Positions 24,707 to 37,700 of a stretch of 64,000 nt of DNA are shown piece after piece. A model generated the notes under the pieces. That model did no database searches and had not been told where the DNA came from. It was given only the letters and a program-made list of their open reading frames with translations. The stretch spans positions 27,551,615 to 27,615,614 of the forward strand of contig NC_091947.1 in assembly GCF_041260155.1 (NCBI RefSeq). The letters are read 5' to 3'. Each line of letters starts with the position of its first letter. Position 1 is the first letter of the stretch. This stretch comes from Ptychodera flava. Taxonomy: Eukaryota; Hemichordata; Enteropneusta; Ptychoderidae. Position numbers and translations under genes: made by a program.

Positions 24707-25970
24707 TACATTTAAGCAAACGAATAATATCCAGTCTTTTTAGAAAAATTGATGTTCCTACATTCTTTTGCACGAATATTGAACTAAAAGTTGTCATCAC
24801 GCAACCATTTTACTTTAAGGATTTTCCTGTTTGCCGCTCTTAGCCTGCACCACTCTAATTGAATACATACGCCAAAATTTTTTGCCGATTTTTTCAGACT
24901 TTTATATACTTTTTTCAACAAACGTCACTGTTTTGTGGTGGTTTAAATATTTTAACATTAAAATTCTGTCTACATTGAGTCCGCTCGTCATATGATTTCT
25001 AATTTCTTTAGTGAACACTGCGTTTTTCGAAAGGTTATTCCTGGCCTTTTGTCATACTTTGTTTACCTTATTTCATTGTCAGCGATGAACTAACATAGTT
25101 ACACAAATCATTCTGTTCTACCTGTTACGCCGATATGGCAATATAACGTTTTTTCTAAAGGAGCTGTCATTATTTACGGAAGACCTTTCAAATTGTGGTG
25201 TACCCTGCTAGATTATCATCGGTTATCTCATAACGACTGAAACAGGTGAAACCAACAAAATGAAGTTCAAAGTAAAAAAATACAGATATAAAATCTCATG
25301 CTATGACAAATACCCAACCATATAGCATTGTTTAATTTGGATGGGTATCATGACAGGGTCTTCACTAGGATATCTGACTGGGCAGAATTTGAAATTGAAG
25401 GGGAAGAACACGCGAGAGGCTGAGGGCGAAAGTGTCAGAGGGGATGTTCCCTATCTTGTGTGAAAATTTTTTAGAAATTGATGTGTGCAATGGTGTAGTC
25501 TGGTGCAATCCGAGAGGCGTTTTTCATTTGTTTTTTTTTCTAGGTAAAACTCTTAGAACATCCCAAGGAGGAAGGGCACAAGAGGGGGTCCCTTTTCTCG
25601 CATCGAAAGTTTTGACAAATTGATGTTTGTAATGGTGCTATTTGAGTGGTGTTTCAATTTATTTGGCACTCAGTAAAGCTGTTTGAAAATGACATTGAAC
25701 ACTGATATTTTTATTACATTTTTTGCATGATCAGTGTTTGAGTCACAATATTCAACAAGCGAACAATGACAATACATTGTGTAAAAAAACAGTTCTCTGT
25801 TTGCCATGAGACTGAAGAGCAAAGAATATGCAGGAATGGAAAATCTGCGGCCTTCTTGTGCCATTTGCAAAATCTTACATTTCTGTTAACGATATTAGGC
25901 GGACCATCAGTCGGAGTCAGTATTTTTCTAAGCTTTTCATTATTAGTTTGCAACTTCGCCGGCCATATGT
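24707..25970. other. Intergenic; small diverged tandem duplication at 25430-25650
   Basis: The duplicated block carries the phrases GAAATTGATGTGTGCAATGG and CAAATTGATGTTTGTAATGG, plus G-rich runs similar to those inside the Harbinger-like element at 34800. Otherwise nothing is recognised. Confidence 0.5.
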
Positions 25971-26719
<749 letters not shown>

Positions 26720-26779
26720 TTATAACGCTATGCTTTTTGCATTGAGCACTGTAATTTCCCTCGAGGACATCTGTATACT

Positions 26780-26782
<3 letters not shown>

Positions 26783-26852
<70 letters not shown>

Positions 26853-26863
26853 GTATATATTAT
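26783..26863. repeat. (TA)n microsatellite
   Basis: About 40 TA units, slightly interrupted at the right end. Confidence 0.95.
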
Positions 26864-26989
26864 AATATAAGGATGAATTCACACAGTTCAGTTTTGTCCT
26901 GGATCCCGTGAAAAATTTGAGAAATTGATGAGTATAATGGTTTCGCATCGAAAATTACCTTGTCGATTCACTTGATCCTAATACTGTTG

Positions 26990-29400
26990 CACATTATAAC
27001 ATTATTAAAGATCAACGTGAACAGTTGTATGATTATCAGATGGAAGGAGCTACCGTTAGAGCAAGAGCAACCTGGTCTGCAAAGGGAGATAAACCTAAAA
27101 AACATTTTTCTCGATCTTGAAAGATAGCACGCCCACAGTAGCAATATTGCAAGTTAAGTTTTTACCACCACTGAGGACATCTTAGCTGAATGTATGGACT
27201 TTTGTAAGCTATAAGCTTCTAGCGACATCCCTGATGACGCTATATAGCTGACAATTCAATTGGCGCGCGTTTTAACTGATAACGAAAAATATAATATATA
27301 TAAAGTGGTTTTACGTTCACTGAATGCACCGATGCTGTCAATTGTCTTAAAATGGGTTAAAAGCCCGGACCTGATTGTATCCCGACCGAGTTTTACAAGA
27401 CATGCCAGGAGTTTCTTTGGCCAAATTGTTTTCAATTCAATCATTGAAGGTTTATTTAATTGAATATTGTCCCCCACTCAACGGAGAGTCGCTATCAAAC
27501 TTATTTACAAAATAGAGGAACATGACCAGCTTTATAATTGAAGACCTATTAGCATTCTCAATAGTGATTATAAAATCTTAGATGCAGCTTTATCTACCAG
27601 GTCACAAACTTTACTCCCATATTTAATTAATTCTGCAACCCTCAAAAAGTCTACTTTAGTAACTTTTTCATTAACAAATTAAAACAATGTATAATTCCTG
27701 CGAAAGTTGCGTGATTGACAATAACTGGTCTTCCTCGTATTTTGCACTTGATCGCGGAATTCGACGAAGTTGCCCTCCCTCAGCCATGCCTTTTCTACTT
27801 GCTGTTGAAATAATGGCCAACCACATTAGGCAAAATCAATTAAGTCATCCATGGAATTGAAGTCAATATTAATTTGTCACACTTCCAATTTCACAGAAAA
27901 ATCTCCCAAGTTGCTGACGATACTTCACTGTTTGTTACGGAAGTTGTTTTAATTCATTAAACGCTATTGATGAGGTTCAAGCCTTTGGATGAATGTTCGG
28001 GCTTCGACTGAATGTGAGTAAATCGGAAGGACTGTGGCCTGGGTTTTGCGAGAATAGACGGGACACACTGGCTGGTTCAAAATGAAAACGCCATCCAATA
28101 AAATCATAAGGGATTTACTTTGGTTATGGCCGTTTAAAGTGTCTGCTACTAACCTGAGACAAGAAAATCGCTTTTGAATCTTTGGTAAAGGCGAAAGTTA
28201 AGTCTTTATGGCAAAAATCACCATCACCAAATAATTAGCTCTTCTAAAACTTTTTTACGGTACTGTTAAATCTTGAAGCCTCTGATGAACTCTTGAAGTT
28301 GGTCAATTAGGCAGTCGTTCAGTTTTTATGGAATAATGGGCCTGGCAGAATAAGAAGACTTGCACTGATTGGTTCTCATACGTGAAGGTCTAAAAATGCC
28401 CAAAATCTTAGCTCTTCATGATGCGTTCTGTACTTCGTGGATTCGCAGATAATGTGATTCGACAACCGCTCGCTGGAAAGCTTTGCCATTAAAATGACAA
28501 GCCTTTATGGAACTGATTTTCTAATTTTCCATTTCAACTTCAGAAACTTTTCCAGTTTTCCATGTTTAGACACAGTACCATGTTTTGTCAAGTAATTATT
28601 TACGCTGGACACAAAGCAGGTGGCGCCAAAGCCAAGTCATTTAGATATTCGTAATCAAATTAATATTAACATTTCTAACAAAGGGAAAAACTATGTTTTA
28701 TCCATACTGGATCAGTTCGAATATTATTTACATTATTGACATTTTCGAAGGCCATGGCGACTTTCTTTCGTCTACAGTGTTGTTAGAAAAACTGAATACA
28801 ATACTAATTAGATTGTTGAGTGGAAAAAGCTTTCAAAATCTCATTCCAAAACAATGGAAACGTACTCTGAAAGACACCAGTCTTGACCAGATGCGTAGCC
28901 AAAAAGAATTTGTATATGTAAACAGAAAATGATTTTCTCTTTAACATGGACTGATCACTGGTATATCCAAGTTGTTTATGACCTTTTTGCTGCTAAACGT
29001 TTCATACATCACATCCCTATCGTGAAGAGATGTGGAATCGTCATTTTGAACAAAAAATTATTTGGGTAAATCACAGAGAAGGAGCCTTGTCTGTAGGTCA
29101 CAACAACATGCAATTGCCCCAAAATTTACATAACAACAAGACTACTTGCAACAAACTGAACAATAGAAAATTTATGTTTCGATTACAAGTGGATAGAGTG
29201 GATAGGTGTCAAGATGAATCTCTACTGAAACTCACTGAAGTGACACGTTTTTGAATGAACCAATCACCACAACATACTTCAAAACCCTCATAAACGTCAA
29301 GTATGGGTTATACTGGAAGACAGACTCGGCTATCGATGTACAAACTTCAACTCATTTGAAAGTACTGCTTTGTCTGTCCTTGCTTTTAAACAGTTTCGCT
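26990..29400 (+). pseudogene. Decayed L1-like LINE: reverse transcriptase and C-terminal region
   Basis: Pieces in several frames read in the right order: MEGATVRARATWSAKGDKPKKHF near 27040 (pre-finger region), a GPD-type substrate loop near 27360 (KARTP then PTEFYK), RPISILNSDYKIL near 27540, RGIRRSCPPSAMPFLLAVEI near 27755, and the catalytic-site region VADDTSLF near 27915. PLWN/QFLWNN-like and other C-terminal pieces run to about 29400. Stops and frameshifts are many, so it is long dead. The order fits an L1-type ORF2. Confidence 0.65.
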
Positions 29401-32400
29401 AACAAGTAGTACTGGTAAGTGATGTAGTGTCAGCATAGTCAAAGACTATTATTGGCCACTAAGTAATGTTGAAATGCTGTGTCCATGGTTTCTAAGAAAC
29501 CTAACATATATGCTTAAATGATCAACCCCACCCTTTTTGAAGTAACACCGACATTTATCTAATGTCATTTTAGTACACAATTTATGTTCACTGTTAGGCC
29601 ATGCCAGTATGCACAGATTATAAAAAATCGAGAGAGAACAATGGTGTTTTCAGAAAACTTGACTACTGGAAGACTGGTGTAGTTCTTAAGATAGGCAATA
29701 CATCAATGGCAATCTTTTAAACTGAGGTAGAAGTACTAGTTCAAACCCCACTATAATTATGGCATGCTTCTTTAGGTTCCCTAGCTTTTAACCGGTATTC
29801 TCCATCAACTTTAACAAAGTGTCTACTGATATATTTCTTGGCTAACAGAATTAAGAACATTAAACATTCAACATGGTTTATTTGTCCAGATGCAGGCTAA
29901 CAAAGTTCAGGAGTAGATAAACAATCCAAGTTCAAAGGTAAATAAAGAAGTAGAGTTTACCGTTAATAATAATTAACCATAGAGTAATGAATGAAGCTTC
30001 AAAACACACATTCAATTTGTACGGAACGCCACTTCAGATGATAAATGAATTACATTGGCTACCAAGTAAATTTTCACAAGTGGGTTTGTATGGGGTGGGC
30101 TTATTTTTCCTTTGGATATTTTGGGGGATTTTTCATTCAAATTTATTTTGCAAAGCATGTTCACAGGAGGATGTTCAGTCACCATACCCCTGTTTCCGTG
30201 TTCAGGGAGAACTCTGAATTGATGCTAACTTGTTATCCATAAAGTTCCAGTCACTGGCTCAGTGCACAACTGCACAAATATAATAACAACTTGATTTACA
30301 GTACATTTTCCTGAATGCACTAGCAATGTCTAACTGGTATTATCAGAGATAAGTACATCAATATTTCAGCTTGAAAGTTCACGTAGATGGTTAAAATTAG
30401 CTTCATTCTGTACACATCCAATATTGGTATCCAGAGCACGCCACAAGAAACATAAGCAAGTTACAATTTTGACCAATCTTTTTCAAGTTTAATTTCAAAT
30501 GAGAATTTCACATCTAAGTGTGCTGAACGAATAAAGTAATACAATGATGCCATGATCACGTCAATGCAAACCTATTCCTTCATTTGTTATGCCATGATGT
30601 GATCTTTTTTGAGTCCCAAGCCTGGTTTGCAGACTTTTTTCCTGTCTTAATGAGTGCTAATCACGTCAATTAATACAAGGGTAAGTCACTGGCACGCACA
30701 GTGGTTTAGAACAAGTTTACCTTGTATGTGTGTGTGTGTGTGGGTGGGTTTGGGAGTGTAGGGTAGATGAAGTGACGAGGTAGTCTTTCCTTATCAGAAT
30801 CCAATTCAGATTCAGATCACCATCAAGATTGCATCATGCTCCAGGCATTTGGCTTCCGTGCAAAGGCGTGGTGAAATTCCTGTTTAGAAATCAATTTCTC
30901 ATTGACAAATTTAACATTCTTTTTAGTATCATTTTGCCAAGTGCCTTGCCAAGAGAATGTTGCAAAGTTGGCAGAGAATTCACTTTAAATCCTTCATGTG
31001 GGCAAAGTTTGAAACTAAAGAAAAGAATCTATGATTCTCAGAATTGCTATGGTTTACCAAACACAGGCCCACACTTCAGGATTGTTGTTGCAGTATCATG
31101 AAAAAACATAGATAATATATATCAAATATAGCATTCAGCAAATAATAAGTTATGAACTCGGCCTTTGCTTGAGAACAGAGTATAAAAATACCGCAATTAT
31201 ACGGTGTCGCTCAAATTTGATCAGAATTGGTATATACCAGTATGGGTTACCAATGATCAACAATAAATGTTGTTTCTCTCTGTTCAGTGGAGGAAAATTC
31301 TACGTTGATGTTATGGCAATGATTTCTGCACAGTACAACCAGAAAAACAACAAGAAATATTTAAACCAGAAAAACAAGAATGACAAAAGTAATTAAGGTC
31401 TAACTTTAGGTACTAGAGGTCAACTTTAGCAACATGCATAGCAGAAACAAGCCCCTCTTAGTTTAGTATAAACGGTCTTCCCCCATCTACTGTCTATGGT
31501 TGCAGCTGGTCTGTTAATATGTAACAGTTCATAAACAATGACAGGAAATGAGTCAAGATCAGTGGAGTTTGCCTGTTTCTCACTGCCATGCCTCCTGCAC
31601 ATTTGCAGGATTTCACTTTTTCTTACCTCATTTGCACATTTTTGACACTGATGTGTTCATTTGAACAAATTCACATCTCAACCCCTGCATCTACCTGTAC
31701 ACCAAATACCGAGATGGTAGCTTTGGTGGTATGGGAGCCTTTGTGTGTGACGGACATACATCTGCACATACCCACAAATATACAGACATACAGACATGCA
31801 AATCAGATGCAAATGACTGATTCAGCTTATACGATAACCTCACATTGGTACACCAAATGTGAGCTAAAAATGGCTTCCTTAAAAGGTCACATAGAGATAC
31901 TGAAAGTTACAGTGGCAGTGTGCGCCTCAAAGCTGAAAGTTTTCAAATTTTTCTCACACTTCTCTGGAAGACTCATAAATTCTTAATATTTAGGAATACA
32001 AATAATGGCTCAGCATGAAAATTTTGGTATAACAGTAACAAAGTAACTGAAATTTACCAATATTCCAATTTCGAAATGGTCGCTATTCCCGATGTTCACT
32101 CTATGTGGAAAAATAAAATTTTCGAATTTCACAAAAACAAAAAAAACAATGCCATCAAACTTTGATCGCTCTACAGGCTTCATAGTGAGTTTACACAAGA
32201 AGCAAGTAGGCAAGTATTGTATAAATGTTAGATTCCAACCATTTGTTGTCAAGGCACATTTTACCCTGATGGGATCTCAGAACAGTGTTCTCAGGCGTGT
32301 AGCTCTGATATTATAACTTTTAAATGCCAAACAGTGGACAGAATATGGCATTCAATGACTAGACATTTCTAAGTATTCAAATCTTCCCAACTGGTATATG

Positions 32401-32635
32401 GTATTTTCAAGATACTGTAAATTTTCATCCTGTCTCCTTTATAAAATGAACCAGCTGCCCTTTCTAGCTCTGGGTGCTCTGGGCACAAGCTAAATACAAA
32501 TGTCTTTATAAGCACACTGCATACTCAAGTATTGTGCAAACGTGCTTAAAGACATGGCAGTTTCATGGCAACACCAAAAGTTATAAAACGCTAAGTCACA
32601 GTTGCTTGGGGAAATTTGGTAACACAGACACTTCA
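29401..32635. other. Intergenic and LYAR 3' flank, nothing recognised
   Basis: A short (TG)n sits near 30725-30745. Frames at 30829 and 31588 have no motif or splice context. The LYAR 3' untranslated region must lie just below 32636, but no clear poly(A) hexamer was chosen. Confidence 0.5.
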
Positions 32636-32776
32636 TCACGACTCTGCAAGCTTGACTTTCTCCTTGTGTACTTTGAACTTTTTGTTCTTTTGAATTTTAC
32701 GATTGAAGGTTGCAAGCACGTCCTCTTCTCTCTTCAGTTTATGGTCGCCTCCTTGAGACCAAAATTCACTGAGTAC
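32636..32776 (-). CDS. LYAR: LYAR coding exon 7: conserved C-terminus and stop
   Basis: Acceptor TTTCACAAG, phase 0. It encodes VLSEFW, EDVLATFNRKIQKNKKFKV and KVKLAES followed by a stop. It matches the vertebrate C-terminus ending KDKVKLVK. Confidence 0.9.
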   Translation of the reverse strand, partial: VLSEFWSQGGDHKLKREEDVLATFNRKIQKNKKFKVHKEKVKLAES

Positions 32777-34704
32777 CTTGTGAAAAGAAAAGAAAAAGAA
32801 CATTAATTTCATGAGATTGATAAAAACATACAAGAATGAAATTTTTTGCAATTGTGATTTCAAATTTTTCTACGTGAGATGTAAGAGCTGTAACTGCACA
32901 TCTGATTCTGATGTTATTTTTGAAGCAATGTAATAGTACACCAAGCCAAGTCTTTCTCCCATAGCAAATGAAACCAGGTGACAGTACAGTCCCAAGTCAA
33001 AGTTTAAAGTGACAATTAATGCAACAATAGATCAAACATGATTTGGACCAATACAGTGAACTTTCCTTCAAATGAAGTGGGGGATTCACTTTTATTGCTA
33101 ACAAAATATAGTGCATGGATATATTAATTCTCACGTGGCCAAGGCCAATTTAGGTGACGGCCTACTTCTCAGAAAGCTAACAGCTGATGAATTCTGAGTA
33201 AAACAATTTTGAAAACTATACTTCAATTTTTAAGTAAATTGCAAATTTTGATGATAGCAAGAGAAATGTTGAAACTGCACAAACCACATCATGAAAAGTC
33301 CTTTCACAACTGTTCTGAGGTATATGTAATATATGTATCCAAAAAATCAACCTAAACTTCTATATGAAACCATATGTGGGTTAGAGTTCAATATAAAACA
33401 GCACACTAGCATACTGGTATGCCATCCATTTCACGGTTTGCTACTTTTTAAGACTTTGCACTCATACATAAATATGACACACACTGCGGCAAGATTCATG
33501 ATATTACATAGATGTTGATTTTGTGTAACTTTTCTTGGTATTTCTTACCTTCTTCCTGAGTTTTTTAATTGACATTGCATTGTCTTCAGCTGTTTCAAGA
33601 ACTGACTTGATGGTAGACTCCCAGCGAAACTTCTCTGTAATGTAAAAGATATTTGTATGGTATTTGTACAATGTTTTTTTTTTCTGTATTGACTAATAAA
33701 ACAGGCAATACCTAGCATATTGTAATAATCATTTACTGGTCTCTGAAATTTGTAAGAATCTTTTGACATCAGTTAAGGTAGTTAACACCTCGAAAAACAA
33801 AGACTTAAATTTTAAACTTGCTCAAACTTCCTCCATCAAGCCTTCAACCATTCTCTTTCAAAGTCAAGAATAAAATATTTCAGGGTCACCGTGGATATTT
33901 TTGTACTATATTAAACGGGTGGAGAAACAAATTTTGCAATATTTGAAATTCAAAATAGCCACCATTTCTGTTTTTTTTCCTCATTATCACTAAACTAAGC
34001 CAATGAAACTTTTCTTGATTTAATAAACTAAATGAGCCCCAACAAGTGGTAGGCCAAAACAATATTGGAAAAGGTTGAGAGTTCAAATATCTGTCCCTGA
34101 GGTGCATTCTACACTAAGTTGGCCTCTCCGCTAGGCGACTGATGCCGTATGTTGTGGGTTCGAACCCGATTGAAAACTAGCCGTATTTGGACTAAGGGGC
34201 CGTCGATAATAAAAGCTGACGCACGACAAACGTAATTCTTTCGTTTAGGGGGGAGGGGGTAAAAGCTCATTTCGTTTTGTGTGCGTCAAAATCGCATAAG
34301 GATTTTCTATTGTTTTCGAAGTGCGACTTTGCAGCGAGAACACAAAACTACCTTCGCGTTCATCGAGAACAGAATGACCACAAAATACGGAGACAGAAAA
34401 GACAACGAAAAGACATGAATGTGAAATAAAAACTTGTATGCTTTTTCAACGTGAAACATGTACCGGTATGTGAAACATTTTCCTACATGCGAAAGACATT
34501 AAAGTGTTCTGTCTAAAAAAAATGAAACACGTAAAGTGGAGATTTCCTGTGCCCCTCCGGTATATTTTCATGGGCATGCGGATCTGAGAGGTGCGTGTGG
34601 GTTTGTCAGAAACGGCATCATAATACAGGGTTCTCAAAATTTTTGAAGTAGGCGGAAAATTCAGAAAAGTAGGCGGTTAGCTAATGTGTGCAACCAGGTT
34701 CCCT

Positions 34705-34748
<44 letters not shown>

Positions 34749-37700
34749 GGGGAGATAGTTCTAAGCAATTTCAAGCATTCTTATACAGTGTATAAAAGGC
34801 TATTCCAACATACACACAGGAGGGAGGGTTTCAGGGAGGGGGTCCCCTCCCAGAAAGCAAGAAATTTTTAAAATTTGAAGACATTTTGGAGTAATTTCAT
34901 GCATTATTGTACTGTATGAAAAACCATTTCAGCATGAGAGTGTTAAGGATTATTTTTAAATTTGAAGACATTTCTGAGCAATTTCATGCATTCTTATACA
35001 GTGTATAAAAGGCTATTTCAACATACACAAAGGGGGAGGGTTTCAGGAACGGGGGTGGGCAAGAAATTTTTAAATTTTGAAGACATTTTGGAGTAATTTT
35101 ATGCATTCTTGTACAGTATTAAAGACCGTTTCAGCATACAGAATAATCATTATCATTGCCAATTACAACATGTTTTCAAGGATAAAGTTTTAAAAAAAGT
35201 CAGAAAAATTAATTTGATATCACTTGGGCCTGTCAACTACATTCAGTTGACAAGGATAATAGCAAAATTTCACCAGACTGTTGTGTAGAATTATGTTTAG
35301 CTCATGACTTGAACAAACATTTTGAAATACATCCTAGAATGGGGCCTAGGGTTTTCACAACCCAGGTAACGATCCGCTAGAATCCTGACCAGCCTGGCTG
35401 TACAAAGTGTTTTACTGATTTAAATAAACTTGATTGAAGATACAGTAAAATCAAAGAGTTTATTCAATTCAATGAATTGTAGGAACACAATTTTCAGTGA
35501 TTTTAATTCACTGTACTAATTTCACAATAAAACGAATCCGCGAGCTGATTATTGATTTTTTGCTGATGTTGAATATAATTGAAAAAGAGAGCTAAATTTT
35601 AGTGTTCATGTTTGATAAAACCTCAAACTATAAACGACACTGAACGCCAGCCTGTACTACACTGGTAGTCAATTGTAACACAGTACACACAACGCGATAT
35701 CGGTCGACCTGAAATTTGACACTGTGATCGACGTAGCGTTTCAAAAGTACGAAAAGTGAGACCAAGTAATTTTTTGTTTATTTAGATTTGACCTAAACCT
35801 CCCATAACCAACAGACAAAGTCACAAAATCAAAGTTTCAAGCGTCGACTTTCTCTTCCGCGATGCACACAACCACAGCCCCTCCACAAAGCGCGATGTCG
35901 ATCGACTTGAGTTGAATATTGACATCGTGATCGACCATGGATAGATTGACGTGGCGTTTCGAAAGTATGAACAGTGAGACTCAGTAACTTGTGGTCGCTT
36001 TAGATTTGATCAAAAACCTACCAAACCCATCAGACTAGGCCCTACCCTTACGCAGAAAACCAAAGCTCTCAAGCGTCGACTTTCTCTTCCGCGTTTGAGC
36101 GAAACAAAAGTCGGCTTCATTCGGAAATGGTCGGCTATTCGCGGGCATAACGTAATTGTATGTTAGTCCAATTTTCGGCTATACCCGATGTGAACGTCGG
36201 AATAATTCGGGCTGTGATCGGGCGAGCGAGGTTGACCTCGAGAGCGATGCCCAGTGTATAGTACAACACGTTCGCTGATCGCGGTACTACAGTGATAGCA
36301 ACAAGTTCACCGCGTAAATTGCTAGACTACATATAGCCACATCGGCACTTCTGAAATATTATCTGCGGCTTGCAAGACCACCAAAAAAATCTAATTATTG
36401 TTATCAAAACCAGAATTTCCGGCCAGAGAGCGAAACAGTGCTGTAAAGTACCGGCCAAAATACGAAAGTAGCCGGTCAATTTGGCCGGCATCCGGCTAAA
36501 AATGAACACGCTGATAATACGAAATTGATTTCGCATAAGAACTTTCGTTTTGAGAGGGGAGGGAGGGGGTTTCAAGTAAAACGAAGGAATTACGTTTCTT
36601 GTGCGTCAGCTTTTATTATCGACGGCCCCTAAACACACAGAAGTACAAGCTGTGGCTCAAGTGTCATCTTTTTATGTCTGTGTGCAAGTGTGTACACGTG
36701 TGACAACATTCCTATGTTTATTTCTAAATTGCAAGGAGAATTGAACACATCACTTCTATCATATTTTATTATGGCTTACATCTTTTGAAATCTAGGTCTT
36801 GATGTTTGATAAACCTTTCAGTTCGAAAAAGTTTTTAAAATGTTTGTAGAAAACCCCTTACTTCTTGGTGGATCATCACTGTCATGAGTTGTGTCCATCT
36901 CTCCTTTCTCAGAATCTTCAGCTTGTGTTTCTGTCACAGTGCCTACATATATGACCAAAACCAGAGTATCTGTTACATTTCATAAGGCAGTACAGTAAAT
37001 GTTTGCTTCTATGTCCAGACTGAGGAATCCTGGGCTCATGATAAGTTGTAGTGCAAGTTAACATTACCTTAGGGGGTATGTTTGTATTTATTCACCACGA
37101 AAGACACCCTAGCCCAGGGTTCCTCAGGAGTGCTATATGTTCATTACACTTCTTCAGTTACTGTGGACTATTTTATTTTCACTGGAATTTATTTTAGCTG
37201 AAACCAGACTTTCAATGTTTCAATGTGATCTTATTTCACTTTGTCTGGTCTGACTATATGCAAAGTATAGAAAATTAAAATTTTCACTTGGATTTTATTT
37301 TAGTGGAAAAAAGGTCCAGCGAAAATTAATTCCAAGTGAAAATAAAGTATTTCACAGTAATATGAAATGACACATTAATCTACTGAAGAAGGAGCTGCAT
37401 ACATTATACCTGATTCAAGATCATCAGAAAATTTGAGGTACCTGGAAGACCACTGTGACACACACAACCATGGAATTCACTATCACCACCAGGTCATTCA
37501 GGTTAGAAAAAGTAATGTTTACATGAGTCTCTGCACGGCAAATTGATGACTATCATGTTTGGGTATACTTGAGGAAGCTTTAAAATGGTTAAGGCTGTTG
37601 ACATTTGTTATGTTGGACTTTTTATACTTTACTGGTTTTAATGAACTTGACCTGATTGCAAAAGTGAAGCTTGGGGTCATAAAATTGAGTACAATGGATC

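Noticed and set aside
34118..34174. Functional tRNA gene
   Set aside because: The T-arm is perfect but no closing acceptor stem or proper A-box/D-arm can be drawn.
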